Notes: generated by a model from the sequence alone, not told the origin. Numbered from the stretch's first letter, positions 8,564-17,672 are shown. The stretch is 64,000 nt of DNA from Micromonospora sp. PLK6-60 (GCF_019890675.1 NZ_JAIOAA010000004.1:248001-312000); one strand, 5' to 3'. A program made the numbers and translations.

Positions 8564-9903
8564 GCCTGACCGACCGAACTCAGGGGGCGGCGAGCACGCC
8601 CTCGACACCGCCGCCGGGGGGCCGGCGGGGCGGAACGACCGTGGCGGACGTGGTCCGGGCGGTCACCACCGGCACCCTGCCGGTGCGGATCACCGCGTAC
8701 GACGGCAGCGCCGTCGGGCCGGCCGACGCCGGGATCACCCTGTCCATCCGCACCGAGCGGGGCCTGTCGTACCTGCTCACCGCCCCGGGTGACCTGGGCA
8801 TGGCGCGGGCGTACGTCAGTGGTGACCTGGGGTTGGACGGGGTGCACCCGGGCGACCCGTACGAGGCGCTGCGGGTGCTCAAGGACGACCTGCCGCTCCG
8901 GCTGCCGTCGGTGGCCGAGGGGCTGGCCCTGGTCCGCGGGCTGGGCTGGGAGCGGCTGCTGCCGCCGCCGCCCCCGCCGCAGGAGGCGCTGCCGCGCTGG
9001 CGGCGGGTGATGGGCGGGCTGCGGCACTCGAAGAGCCGGGACAGCGCGGTCATCTCGCACCACTACGACGTGTCGAACGCCTTCTACGAGAAGGTGCTCG
9101 GGCCGTCGATGACGTACACCTGCGCGGTGTTCCACACGCCGGGCGACACGTTGGAGCAGGCCCAGGCGGCCAAGTACGACCTGGTGGCGAACAAATTGGC
9201 GCTCAAGCCGGGGATGCGGCTGCTCGACGTGGGCTGCGGCTGGGGCGGCATGGTCCGACACGTGGCCCGAGAATACGGCGTCAGGGCGGTCGGGGTGACC
9301 CTGTCGAAGGCGCAGGCGCAGTGGGCGCAGGCGGCGATCGAACGGGAGGGGCTGACCGAGCTGGCCGAGGTGCGGCACCTGGACTACCGGGACGCGCCGC
9401 GCGAGCAGTTCGACGCGGTCTCCTCGATCGGGTTGACCGAGCACATCGGGGTGCGCAACTACCCGTCCTACTTCCGGGCGTTGCGGGAGCGGCTGCGCCC
9501 GGACGGGCGGCTGCTCAACCACTGCATCACCCGGGCCGACAACCGGGCCCCGCACCGCTCCGGCGCGTTCATCGACCGGTACGTCTTCCCGGACGGCGAG
9601 CTGGCCGGTCCGGGGCGGCTGATCGGTGAGATCCACGACGCCGGGCTGGAGGTGCACCACGAGGAGAACCTGCGCCAGCACTACGCGCTGACGCTGGCCG
9701 CCTGGTGCCGGAACCTGGTCGAGCACTGGGACTTCTGCGTCTCGGAGGTCGGCGTGGGCACCGCCCGGGTATGGGGGCTCTACATGGCCGGGTCGCGGCT
9801 GGCGTTCGAGCGCAACGGCATTCAGTTGCACCAGGTGCTGGCCACCCGCACCGGGCCGGACGGCGAGTCGTCCTACCCGCTGCGCCCGGACTGGACGCCC
9901 TGA
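8560..9903 (+). CDS. tmsB: SAM-dependent acyl methyltransferase, cyclopropane-fatty-acid-synthase family (TmsB/BfaA type)
   Basis: This 447-aa protein has the CFA synthase fold: an N-terminal acyl/lipid-binding half and a Rossmann SAM domain with LLDVGCGWGGM at about residues 221-231. The family blocks HHYDVSNAFYEKVLG and SIGLTEHIGVRNYPSYF follow. CFA-type enzymes methylate double bonds of acyl chains in membrane phospholipid. Paired with the upstream oxidoreductase it should add the methylene carbon at C10. The start is the ATG inside the ATGA overlap; the frame is open upstream, but that is shadow sequence of tmsA. A strong hairpin follows the stop. Confidence 0.8.
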   Translation: MSLTDRTQGAASTPSTPPPGGRRGGTTVADVVRAVTTGTLPVRITAYDGSAVGPADAGITLSIRTERGLSYLLTAPGDLGMARAYVSGDLGLDGVHPGDPYEALRVLKDDLPLRLPSVAEGLALVRGLGWERLLPPPPPPQEALPRWRRVMGGLRHSKSRDSAVISHHYDVSNAFYEKVLGPSMTYTCAVFHTPGDTLEQAQAAKYDLVANKLALKPGMRLLDVGCGWGGMVRHVAREYGVRAVGVTLSKAQAQWAQAAIEREGLTELAEVRHLDYRDAPREQFDAVSSIGLTEHIGVRNYPSYFRALRERLRPDGRLLNHCITRADNRAPHRSGAFIDRYVFPDGELAGPGRLIGEIHDAGLEVHHEENLRQHYALTLAAWCRNLVEHWDFCVSEVGVGTARVWGLYMAGSRLAFERNGIQLHQVLATRTGPDGESSYPLRPDWTP

Positions 9904-9919
9904 CCCCACCCGGCGTCAC

Positions 9920-9948
9920 GAAAGGCCGCGCGGCCCGCGCGGCCTTTC
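9920..9948 (+). terminator. Rho-independent-like terminator after tmsAB
   Basis: A perfect 14-bp stem (9920-9933 with 9935-9948, GAAAGGCCGCGCGG and its complement) starts 17 nt after the tmsB stop. In practice the centre opens to a small loop. The right arm ends in TTTC. It separates the tms operon from the next promoter. Confidence 0.75.
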
Positions 9949-9958
9949 GTCGACCCTA

Positions 9959-9985
9959 TTGACAAGAAGATTTTGTACGTACAAA
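9959..9985 (+). promoter_or_regulatory. Promoter with a perfect 14-bp operator palindrome
   Basis: TTGACA at 9959-9964 is a consensus -35 box, and TACAAA at 9980-9985 could be the -10 (15-bp spacer). A perfect palindrome, TTTGTACGTACAAA, occupies 9972-9985 and overlaps that -10. The ATG of the downstream ArsR-type regulator is only 12 nt further, without a clear ribosome site, so the transcript may be nearly leaderless. Autorepression by that regulator is inferred. Confidence 0.65.
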
Positions 9986-9997
9986 CTTGTTTTTGCC

Positions 9998-10558
9998 ATG
10001 AGAGACGTCCTGTACCTGGAGCAGATCGAGCAGGCCGAGACCCTGCTCAAGCCGCACCGCGTCGACGTGCTGCGGCAGCTGGCCGAGCCGCGCACCTGCA
10101 CCGAGGTCGCCGCCCGGCTGGACCAGACCCCGCAGCGGGTCTACTACCACGTCAAGCAGCTCGCCGCGGCCGGCCTCGTCGAGCAGGTCGCCACCCGCAG
10201 GGTGCGCGGGATCAACGAGGGCATCTGGCAGGCCGCCGCCCGGTCGTACTGGCTGTCGCCCCGGCTGGTCGGCCGCATCGGCGGGCTGCGCCGGGTGCGC
10301 GACGAGCTGAGCCTCGGCCACCTGCTGGACCTGATGGAGGAGGTCCAGGCCGACGTCGCCGCACTCGACCGGTCCGCCCCGGAGCTGCCCTCCATCGGCG
10401 TCTCCGGCGAGATCCGGGTGCCGGCCGAGCGCCGGCAGGAATTCCTGCACGACCTGCAGTCCACGCTGCGGGACCTGTTCAGTCGCTACGGGGGCGCCGA
10501 AGGCGACGCCTTCAAGCTCGCCGTGGCCTGCTATCCGAAGGGCGAAGCACATGAGTGA
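9998..10558 (+). CDS. ArsR-type winged-helix transcriptional regulator
   Basis: This 186-aa protein begins with a winged helix-turn-helix (LLKPHRVDVLRQL, then TEVAARLDQTPQRVYYHVKQLAAAGLVEQ), as in ArsR-family regulators. The C-terminal half is helical and carries no metal-binding Cys set. It overlaps by 8 nt the following SRPBCC gene, a common ArsR-SRPBCC pairing in actinomycetes. A perfect palindrome overlaps its own promoter, which suggests autoregulation. I chose the ATG at 9998; upstream in-frame codons would run into the promoter. Confidence 0.8.
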   Translation: MRDVLYLEQIEQAETLLKPHRVDVLRQLAEPRTCTEVAARLDQTPQRVYYHVKQLAAAGLVEQVATRRVRGINEGIWQAAARSYWLSPRLVGRIGGLRRVRDELSLGHLLDLMEEVQADVAALDRSAPELPSIGVSGEIRVPAERRQEFLHDLQSTLRDLFSRYGGAEGDAFKLAVACYPKGEAHE

Positions 10559-11411
10559 CCTGCTGACCATCCGCGTACGCCTGGCCGCGCCCGTCGAGGC
10601 CGTCCGGCGGGCGCTGACCGACCCCGCCGAGCTGCGCGTCTGGTTCGCCGAGCACGCCGAGGTGGCGCTGCCCGACCGGTACGAGTTCTGGGGCCGCTAC
10701 ACGCCCGAGGGCGACGCCCCGCACCAGCGCCCGCTGCACGTCGACGCGCACACGCTGCGCTTCGCCTGGCTGCTCGACGGGGTGGAGACCACCAGCGAGC
10801 TGACCCTGGCCCCGGACGGGCCGGACGCCACCGTCCTCACCCTCACCCAGTCGCACTGGAGCTTCGCCGACGCGCTCGCCGGCACCACCATCCGGGGCGT
10901 CCTGCAAACCTGGTGGTCGCTGTCGCTGGCCAACCTCGCCGCCCACCTGGAGGGGCAGCAGCTGCTGCCGCGGACCGACTTCACCTCCGCCGACCTGCGC
11001 GGCGAGCTGCTCATCGGCGCGCCCACCGACAAGGTATGGACGTCGCTCACCGACTCGGAGCAGGCCAGCGCCTGGTTCGGCCACCCGATCGGCATCGAGC
11101 CCTGGGTCGGCGGCCGGTACGCCATGGGTGGCTTCGACGCGGGCTACGCGGCCAAGGTGGTCGACCTGGAGCCGGGCCGCAGGATCGCCGTCGACTGGGG
11201 ACCGACCGGCGTCACCACCTGGGAGCTGGCCGAGTCTGGCGGACAGACCAGGCTGACCTTCGTGCAGAGCGGCTTCGACGACGCCAACCCGCCGTACGGG
11301 GCGTGGAGCGGCACGGTCTCCGGGCTGCACGAGCTGCGGCGCTTCCACGAGGTGGCGGACTGGCAGCCGATCTGGCTCGACGTGGAGATGCCGTCGGAGG
11401 CCCCCGCCTGA
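10551..11411 (+). CDS. Double SRPBCC (AHSA1-like) domain protein
   Basis: This 286-aa protein contains two consecutive SRPBCC/AHSA1-type domains, about 1-140 and 145-275. Each starts with an IxxPxxxVWxxLTD-like strand and helix (APVEAVRRALTDPAELRVWF and APTDKVWTSLTDSEQASAWF). These helix-grip folds bind hydrophobic ligands. The gene is translationally coupled to the ArsR-type regulator upstream, so the regulator probably controls it. The ligand is unknown. Confidence 0.8.
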   Translation: MSDLLTIRVRLAAPVEAVRRALTDPAELRVWFAEHAEVALPDRYEFWGRYTPEGDAPHQRPLHVDAHTLRFAWLLDGVETTSELTLAPDGPDATVLTLTQSHWSFADALAGTTIRGVLQTWWSLSLANLAAHLEGQQLLPRTDFTSADLRGELLIGAPTDKVWTSLTDSEQASAWFGHPIGIEPWVGGRYAMGGFDAGYAAKVVDLEPGRRIAVDWGPTGVTTWELAESGGQTRLTFVQSGFDDANPPYGAWSGTVSGLHELRRFHEVADWQPIWLDVEMPSEAPA

Positions 11412-11428
11412 CCGGCGCCTGCCCCGTC

Positions 11429-11462
11429 CGCGCCTCCCCGCCCTGACCGGCGGGGAGGCGCG
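11429..11462 (+). terminator. Terminator hairpin after the ArsR-SRPBCC operon
   Basis: A perfect 14-bp stem (11429-11442 with 11449-11462, CGCGCCTCCCCGCC and its complement) closes a 6-nt loop, 18 nt after the SRPBCC stop. No U-run follows. Confidence 0.75.
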
Positions 11463-11568
11463 CTCCACTCTGGACGGTCTGGTGCGAGCGTGCCACCTGA
11501 CATAGACTCCGCTCGCTGCACAGTGACGATCAGCTTCGATGTCACTACCGGCGATCACGGGGGAATAC

Positions 11569-14500
11569 ATGTCAATAGCTCGCTCAGTCCTTGCTGCCCT
11601 GGTCAGCTTGTCCCTGGTCGTGGGCGTCCAGACGGTGCCCGCGCCCGCGGCGGCTGCCGCGTTCGCACCGGCCGCCGCGCCGGCGGCCGCCAAACCGGGC
11701 GATCCCTGCACGCCCAACAGCACCGACGTCACCACCGCCGTCGGCCTGCGCTGCGTCAACAAGGTCCTGCTCCGGACCCGGGGTCGGCTCAAGCCCGGCC
11801 CGACCTGCCTGCTCGGCCGCCCGGCCGGGCGGATCTATGTGTCCCGGGAGTGCGGTGGTAACGGACGCGGCCTGGAATACATCGCCCAGGCCCGCGCCGT
11901 GGCGTACCTGAACGAGAAGCTCGAACCGGCGCTCGTCGGGACCGGGGTGACGCCCAAGGTCCAGTGGGAGGTGGAGGTCGGCTCGCCCTCGGACCGGGCG
12001 GACATCCTCTACTACGAACCGGACGCGGCGACGCCGAGGATGCACGTCATCGAGGCGCGGTCCTCGGCGACGGGGCGGTTCGCCGCCGCACCCGGCGATG
12101 TCGCCCGGTACGTCGCCAAGCTCAAGGCGTTGCCGATGGCCGACGTCGTGCCCGGCACGATCCTCGACAACTGGGGCAAGTACGCGGACACCTTCGAGCT
12201 GGCGTCCGGCGTCTGCCGCTCCGGGGCGCGCCGCATCTACAGCTACTACGCGGCGATGGCGCCCAACCTGCCCGGCGTGCTCCAGATCGACACCATGCGC
12301 AAGACCCGCTGCGAGGACGGGTCCAAGGACGAGCAGGACGTCGGCAACGAGGGCGAGGAGGCGCACGACCCGCCGCACGTGATCCCGCTGCCGGGCAACA
12401 CCAACGGCGACGGGGAGAGCGAGCCCGAGGCCCCGCCGAACGTCATCCCGTTCCCGCAGGCCCGGCCGCTGCCGCAGCCCACGCCGCTGGACCCGGCGGC
12501 CTCGGTGGCCGACCAGTGCTCCTGGCTGTGCGTGACCGCCGAGGGCCTCGCCGCGCTGTGGGCGCTCAACGAGGCGTTCTGGACCGGCACGGACGCGCTC
12601 ACCCGGGTCTTCATGAACCTGGCGATCAGCCACATCGAGGCGAACGTGCAGTTCGCGCACGATTTCCTCCGGGCGCTGGCCGGCAGCACGAACGGCTACG
12701 GGGACCCGCACCTGGTGACGGTCGACGGCCGGTACACCTCGTTCCAGTCCGCCGGCGAGTTCGACCTGGCCGTCTCGGAGCGCTACGACATGGACATCCA
12801 GACCCGCTTCAAGCCGATGAGCAACTGGTCCGCGTTCGACCGGGCGGCGATGGAGGTCAACGGGCACCGGGTGGAGTTGACCCAGGACGGCCGGCTGCTG
12901 GTCGACGGGGCGGTCGTGGACCTGCCCGAGAACTCGCTGCTCGACCTGCACGCGAACGCCGCCGTGGTGCACACCAAGAAGGGCCTGTTCACGGACACCT
13001 ACTACGTCATCTGGCCCGGCGCCGGGGAGCGGCCGATCTTCTCCTGGCAGCCCGGACCGGGGTCGCCCCGGGTCGGCCTCTACTTCCCCCGCTCGGCCCA
13101 GTCGGACCTGCGTGGCCTGCTCGGCGACGCCAACGGTGACCCCGCCGACGACCTGCGGCTGCGCGACGGCACCCGGCTGCCGGCGGACACCTCCCCGTCG
13201 ACGATCCACGGCGCGTACGCCGACTCGTGGCGGATCACCGACGCCACCTCGCTGTTCACCTACGGACCGGGGGAGAGCACCGGCACCTTCACCGACAAGA
13301 CCTTCCCGCACCAGATCGTGACGGTGAACAGCCTGACCCCGTCCGAGATCGCCCTGGGTACGGAGGTCTGCACCACCCACGGCGTCGCTCCCGGCCCGCA
13401 GTTCGACGCCTGCCTGGTCGACCTGGCGCTCACCGACAACAACGAGTTCGCGGCGATGGCGGCCGAGCGTCAGGAGATCGCGGTCGACTACTCCGGCGTG
13501 CGGCCGGACGCCCAGGGCAAGCTCACCGTCGACTACGAGGCGGCGACCGTGCCCAACAACTTCTATCCGGCCCAGTTGACCCGGGACCCCGCGGCCGGTT
13601 CCTTCGCCGGCCCGTACACCGGGCGGGGGACCTACCGGTTCTACGTGCAGACGATTCCCGGGCACGTGACCGGCACGCTCAGCTTCGACGTGGTCGCGGT
13701 CGGCGACTGGGCGGCCGACGGCTCGGCGGAGACGATGGCGTTGCAGGTGGACCGGACCGAGGTTTGGCGCAAGACCGTCGACGCCAGCACGCCGCCGGTG
13801 CGCACCGGGACACTGGCGAACGGCAAACCGTATGCCGTGTACCGCTTCCAGGTCCCGCTCACCCACTCCGCCTCGCAACTGGAGGCGGTCTTCTCCGCCA
13901 GCGGGGTGGACGGTCTTGCCGGGGAGGGCTTCGGCATCGACAACGTGTCGCTGGCGTTTCCGGTGATCGCGCCGCAGCGCTTCGACGTCACGCTGCCCTT
14001 CTCGGTCTCGAACGGCTCGCCGGGCACCGGCGCCGGCAACCTCGAGACGCCGGTCTCCGTGGACGAGTACCGCTTCACCGTGGCCGCCGGCCAGTCGGTC
14101 TTCGTGGACGTCCAGTCCTGCCCGGCGACCTACTACCTGAGCTGGCAGATCGTCGCCGCCGACGGTCGGACCGTCGGCTCGTACGCCTGCGGTGACGACG
14201 AGGTGGAGAACCTGCCGGCGGGGACGTACCGGTTGGTGGTGACGCCGATGTTCGACCGGACGGGCACGTATTCGTTGTCGGTGTTCGCGGTGCCGGCGGC
14301 GCAGGTGTTCGACGTGTCGTTGCCGTTGTCGGTGGCGGAGAACGTGCCGGGACCGGGTGCGGGCGTGCTGGAGACGAAGGCGTCGCGGGACGAGTTCCGG
14401 TTCACGGTGGCGGCCGGGCAGTCGATCTACGTGGACCCGGTGACCTGCCCGACCTCGTCGCCGCTGAGCTATCTGAGCTGGGAGCTGATCGGCCCGACGG

Positions 14501-15972
14501 GTGCCACGGTGCTGTCGAGGATGCTGTGTTCGGACGAGCAGATCGACAACCTGCCGGCGGGCACCTACCGGCTGGTGGTGTCCCCGGACAGCGGTCTGAT
14601 CGGGAAGTACACCCTCCAGGCGTTCGTGGTGCCGGCGCCGCAGGTGTTCGACGTGGCGCTGCCGGTGACCATCTCGAACGGGGTGCCGGCGGTCGGGGCG
14701 GGCAACCTGGAGACGAAGGCGTCCCGGGACGAATACCGGCTCACGCTGGCCAGCGCCGGCACGATCGACGTCAACCCGCAGACCTGCCCCTCGGGCGGCG
14801 CGTACACCGGCCTGAACTGGCAGGTCGTCAACTCCGCCGGGACGACGGTGGACACCGGGTTCTGCGGACACGAGCGGACCGTGCCACTGGCCCCGGGCGC
14901 CTACCGGTTCGTGGTCAGCCCCGCCTACGGCCTCACCGGCGCGTACAAGATCGGGTTGACGGCGGTGCCGGCCCCGCAGGTGTTCGACGTGACCCTGCCG
15001 GCGGCGGTGTCGAACGGGGTGCCCGCCGCCGGGGCGGGCAACCTGGAGACGACCCTGTCCCAGGACGAGTACCGGTTCAGCGTGACCGCCGGCCAGTCGG
15101 TGTACGTCGACATCCAGAACTGCGTGGGGGGCTACTACCTGGCCTGGAGCCTGGTCGACGCCGCGGGCCGGTCGGTCAACTCCGGCGCGTGCTCCGACCT
15201 CCAGGTCGACGGCCTGGCGGCGGGGACGTACCGGCTGGTGGTGACGCCGATGTGGGACCGGACGGGTACCTACTCGCTGGAGCTGTTCGTCGTGCCGGCG
15301 CCGCAGGTGTTCGACGTGTCGTTGCCGTTGTCGGTGTCGACGAACGTGCCGGGGCCGGGCGCGGGCGTGCTGGAGACGAAGGCGTCGCGGGACGAGTTCC
15401 GGTTCACGGTGGCGGCCGGGCAGTCGATCTACGTGGACCCGCAGACCTGCCCGACGTCATCGGTGCTGGACTACCTCGACTGGAAGGTGGTCGGCCCGAC
15501 GGGTGCCACGGTGAAGTCGAGCAGCCTGTGTTCGGACGGGCAGGCGGACAATCTGCCGGCGGGGACGTACCGGCTGGTGGTGACGCCGGGTAGCGGGGTC
15601 ACCGGTGCGTACACGCTGCACGCGTTCGTGGTGCCGGCGCCGCAGGTCTTCGACGTGGCGTTGCCGGTGACCATCTCCAACGGGGTGCCGGCGGTGGGCG
15701 CGGGCAATCTGGAGACCAAGGCGTCCCGGGACGAGTACCGGTTCACCCTGACCACCGCCAAGGCCGTCAACGTCGATGTCCAGAGCTGCCCCTCGCAGAG
15801 CGTCTACACCGGGCTGAACTGGCAGGTCGTCGATTCCGCCGGGACGGTCCTGAAGAGTGGTACCTGTTCGGACGACCGCACCGCGAGCCTCGCCCCGGGC
15901 ACCTACCGGCTCGTGGTGACGCCGTACCTCAACCTCACCGGCCCGTACCGGATCGCGCTGGCGACCGTCTAG
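11569..15972 (+). CDS. Large secreted VWD-domain protein with six PPC-like repeats
   Basis: This 1,467-aa protein opens with a signal peptide (MSIARSVLAALVSLSLVVGV, then an Ala-rich region). The start follows GGGGGAA. Residues about 60-230 have the order helix, WEVEV strand, RADILYY (D145) and VIEAR (E162, R164), resembling a PD-(D/E)XK core with Arg for Lys; this is only a suggestion. A Pro-rich stretch follows. A von Willebrand D-type domain spans about 376-545, beginning GYGDPH and holding GLLGDANGDPADD, a calcium-loop-like text. After a beta-rich region come six repeats of about 111 aa (804-1467), with QVFDVxLP, YRFTVAAGQS and LPAGTYRLVV, similar to bacterial pre-peptidase C-terminal domains. 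It is probably a cell-surface or secreted adhesive protein, transcribed alone. Confidence 0.75.
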   Translation: MSIARSVLAALVSLSLVVGVQTVPAPAAAAAFAPAAAPAAAKPGDPCTPNSTDVTTAVGLRCVNKVLLRTRGRLKPGPTCLLGRPAGRIYVSRECGGNGRGLEYIAQARAVAYLNEKLEPALVGTGVTPKVQWEVEVGSPSDRADILYYEPDAATPRMHVIEARSSATGRFAAAPGDVARYVAKLKALPMADVVPGTILDNWGKYADTFELASGVCRSGARRIYSYYAAMAPNLPGVLQIDTMRKTRCEDGSKDEQDVGNEGEEAHDPPHVIPLPGNTNGDGESEPEAPPNVIPFPQARPLPQPTPLDPAASVADQCSWLCVTAEGLAALWALNEAFWTGTDALTRVFMNLAISHIEANVQFAHDFLRALAGSTNGYGDPHLVTVDGRYTSFQSAGEFDLAVSERYDMDIQTRFKPMSNWSAFDRAAMEVNGHRVELTQDGRLLVDGAVVDLPENSLLDLHANAAVVHTKKGLFTDTYYVIWPGAGERPIFSWQPGPGSPRVGLYFPRSAQSDLRGLLGDANGDPADDLRLRDGTRLPADTSPSTIHGAYADSWRITDATSLFTYGPGESTGTFTDKTFPHQIVTVNSLTPSEIALGTEVCTTHGVAPGPQFDACLVDLALTDNNEFAAMAAERQEIAVDYSGVRPDAQGKLTVDYEAATVPNNFYPAQLTRDPAAGSFAGPYTGRGTYRFYVQTIPGHVTGTLSFDVVAVGDWAADGSAETMALQVDRTEVWRKTVDASTPPVRTGTLANGKPYAVYRFQVPLTHSASQLEAVFSASGVDGLAGEGFGIDNVSLAFPVIAPQRFDVTLPFSVSNGSPGTGAGNLETPVSVDEYRFTVAAGQSVFVDVQSCPATYYLSWQIVAADGRTVGSYACGDDEVENLPAGTYRLVVTPMFDRTGTYSLSVFAVPAAQVFDVSLPLSVAENVPGPGAGVLETKASRDEFRFTVAAGQSIYVDPVTCPTSSPLSYLSWELIGPTGATVLSRMLCSDEQIDNLPAGTYRLVVSPDSGLIGKYTLQAFVVPAPQVFDVALPVTISNGVPAVGAGNLETKASRDEYRLTLASAGTIDVNPQTCPSGGAYTGLNWQVVNSAGTTVDTGFCGHERTVPLAPGAYRFVVSPAYGLTGAYKIGLTAVPAPQVFDVTLPAAVSNGVPAAGAGNLETTLSQDEYRFSVTAGQSVYVDIQNCVGGYYLAWSLVDAAGRSVNSGACSDLQVDGLAAGTYRLVVTPMWDRTGTYSLELFVVPAPQVFDVSLPLSVSTNVPGPGAGVLETKASRDEFRFTVAAGQSIYVDPQTCPTSSVLDYLDWKVVGPTGATVKSSSLCSDGQADNLPAGTYRLVVTPGSGVTGAYTLHAFVVPAPQVFDVALPVTISNGVPAVGAGNLETKASRDEYRFTLTTAKAVNVDVQSCPSQSVYTGLNWQVVDSAGTVLKSGTCSDDRTASLAPGTYRLVVTPYLNLTGPYRIALATV
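13978..15966 (+). repeat. Six coding repeats arranged as a duplicated three-repeat block (1002-bp period)
   Basis: Six ~333-bp units encode the PPC-like domains. Units 2 and 5 are nearly identical (14359 onward compared with 15361 onward), units 3 and 6 are very similar, and units 1 and 4 share the PMxDRTGTYSL ending. The offset is 1002 bp, 334 codons, so a three-unit block was duplicated as a whole in frame. Confidence 0.8.
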
Positions 15973-16043
15973 GGTCACGCCCCGGGGTGGCCGACCCGCC
16001 GCCCCGGGGCCCCAGGACCGGAACGACCAGGAAGGCGGCGGCG

Positions 16044-17132
16044 GTGACCACGATCGACAACGCGCTCTGGGACGCCTGGTTCGACGACGACCGGATCGAG
16101 CCGGGAATCGTGGTGCGGCTGGCCGGCGTGGGGCCCGAGGTGGCCCTGGTGCCCCGGATCCGGGAACTTGTCGAGCAGACCCTGGCCGAGGCGACCGAGC
16201 ACGCGGAGGCGCTGCCGCTGGTGGCGGAGGTCGTGGTCACGCCCGACGGCATCTGCCTCGCCGTCGTCGACGGAGAGGACGCCCGGCCGCTCCTGGAACC
16301 ACTCGCCGTGCGGCTGACCTCGGCGGGAGTCGGCGGCGTGTTCGTCCCGTACCCGGTGGGCGCACCGTCGTTCGAACTCGACAGTGACCTGCTGGAGTGC
16401 CGGGTGGTGCTCCCGGCGACCCACACCCCGGCGGACCTGCCGAGTTGGCGGGCGTCGCCGGGGGCGCTGCGCGACGCCGTACGCGCGGCGCTGTCCTGGC
16501 TGGCCGTGGACGACTGGGCGCGGGCGACGGTGACGGTCGGTACGGTCCCGTGGGCCACCGCCGGACCAGACCTGGTCGCCGACCTGCTACCGGTGGCCCT
16601 GGCGGCGTCGAGCCGGGAGGGCGCCGGCATCGTCGTACGGGAGCACGGCCGGTTCCGTGCCGTCGCCTTCCTGCCCGACGAGGGTCACCTGGCCTTCGCG
16701 GTCGGTCCGCTCGCCGCGACCCGCCCGCCCGGGGAGGTCGACGTGGCGCGGGCCCTGGCGGCCCTGGAGGCATGCGCGCCCTGGTCCCGGTACGGCTTCG
16801 TCCGGCGCAGCCGTGGCCTGGTCGGTCTCGGTGCCGAGCTGAAGCTCGGCCACGAGCAGCCGGACCTGCTGACCGATCCCACCGGCGCCAGCCAGCGCGA
16901 GATCGAGGAGCATCGCCCGCTCGACGCCTTCGGCGCCCAGTTGATCGCCCGCGCCTGGCGGTCGCTCGTGCCGGGTGAGCGCTGGCTGGACCGCCCCACC
17001 GGCCCGGCGGACCTGATCGTGGCGCGTGACCTCAGCCAATGGTGGGCCGCGCCACGACCCGGGCCGCAGGCGCTGGCGCGGGGCCGGGCGGACCTGGCCG
17101 GCCTGCTGGGGCGGGGCGGCCCGGTGGGGTGA
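16044..17132 (+). CDS. Conserved hypothetical protein
   Basis: I do not recognise this 362-aa protein. It is acidic, soluble-looking and lacks a signal peptide or membrane helices. I chose the GTG at 16044 because AGGAAGG lies just upstream; the frame is open back to 15987 but that part overlaps a GC-rich palindromic tract after the previous gene. Alternating strands and helices suggest a two-domain cytoplasmic protein. The neighbours (secreted VWD protein upstream, convergent helical protein downstream) give no clear functional link. Confidence 0.65.
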   Translation: MTTIDNALWDAWFDDDRIEPGIVVRLAGVGPEVALVPRIRELVEQTLAEATEHAEALPLVAEVVVTPDGICLAVVDGEDARPLLEPLAVRLTSAGVGGVFVPYPVGAPSFELDSDLLECRVVLPATHTPADLPSWRASPGALRDAVRAALSWLAVDDWARATVTVGTVPWATAGPDLVADLLPVALAASSREGAGIVVREHGRFRAVAFLPDEGHLAFAVGPLAATRPPGEVDVARALAALEACAPWSRYGFVRRSRGLVGLGAELKLGHEQPDLLTDPTGASQREIEEHRPLDAFGAQLIARAWRSLVPGERWLDRPTGPADLIVARDLSQWWAAPRPGPQALARGRADLAGLLGRGGPVG

Positions 17133-17144
17133 CCGCGCGCGGGC

Positions 17145-17672
17145 TCATTCGCCTGCGGCGCCGAGGTGGCGGGCCTCGGCGATGGCCGCCTCCACGGCCT
17201 GCCGGGCGCCGGTGGTCCGCTGCACCACCAGCGTGAGCACCTGCTTGACGCTCTCCAGCGCCGCCAGCAACGGCCCCGGCTCGCCGCCGAGCAGCACCGT
17301 ACGGGCGAGTTGCTGCACCTCGCCGACCTGGGCGATGGACCGGGCGGTCGCCTGCCGCGCGGCGTCGACGGCCTGCCGCACCGGGGCCAGCCCGGCGATC
17401 GTCTCCTGCGGGGTGGCCCGCTGCGGCACGGTCGCGGTGCCCCTGGTCGCCTCGTTGAGGGAGGTGGCGAGCCCGCCGAGCCCGCCCTGGACCTCGCCGA
17501 TCGCCCCGCGTACCCGGACCACGCCGGCGGCGACCGCCGCGAAGCCGGCGCCGGCGGCCCGCAGCGCGACCTGCTGGGCCTGCTTGTCGGCGGCGCCGAC
17601 GAGGCCCTGCGCGCGTTCCACGCCGGCGGTCAGCGCCCGCAGTTCACCGGTGATCTGCTCGATGTGCGACAC
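17145..17672 (-). CDS. Small helical protein, DUF6244-like
   Basis: This 175-aa protein is almost wholly helical and Ala-rich, with heptad-like runs (ELRALTAGVERAQGLVGAADKQ and ALESVKQVLTLVVQRTTGARQAVEAAI). From memory the pattern resembles the Micromonosporaceae DUF6244 family, but this could not be checked. I chose the GTG at 17672. It has no signal or membrane segment. The layout, two long amphipathic helical hairpins, recalls WXG100-like or chemoreceptor-like coiled coils, but no WXG motif is visible. Function unknown. Confidence 0.6.
   Translation of the reverse strand: MSHIEQITGELRALTAGVERAQGLVGAADKQAQQVALRAAGAGFAAVAAGVVRVRGAIGEVQGGLGGLATSLNEATRGTATVPQRATPQETIAGLAPVRQAVDAARQATARSIAQVGEVQQLARTVLLGGEPGPLLAALESVKQVLTLVVQRTTGARQAVEAAIAEARHLGAAGE

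Noticed and set aside
11584..14871. 1,095-codon open frame on the minus strand
   Set aside because: Shadow of the VWD-repeat gene; no signal peptide, family text or ribosome site.
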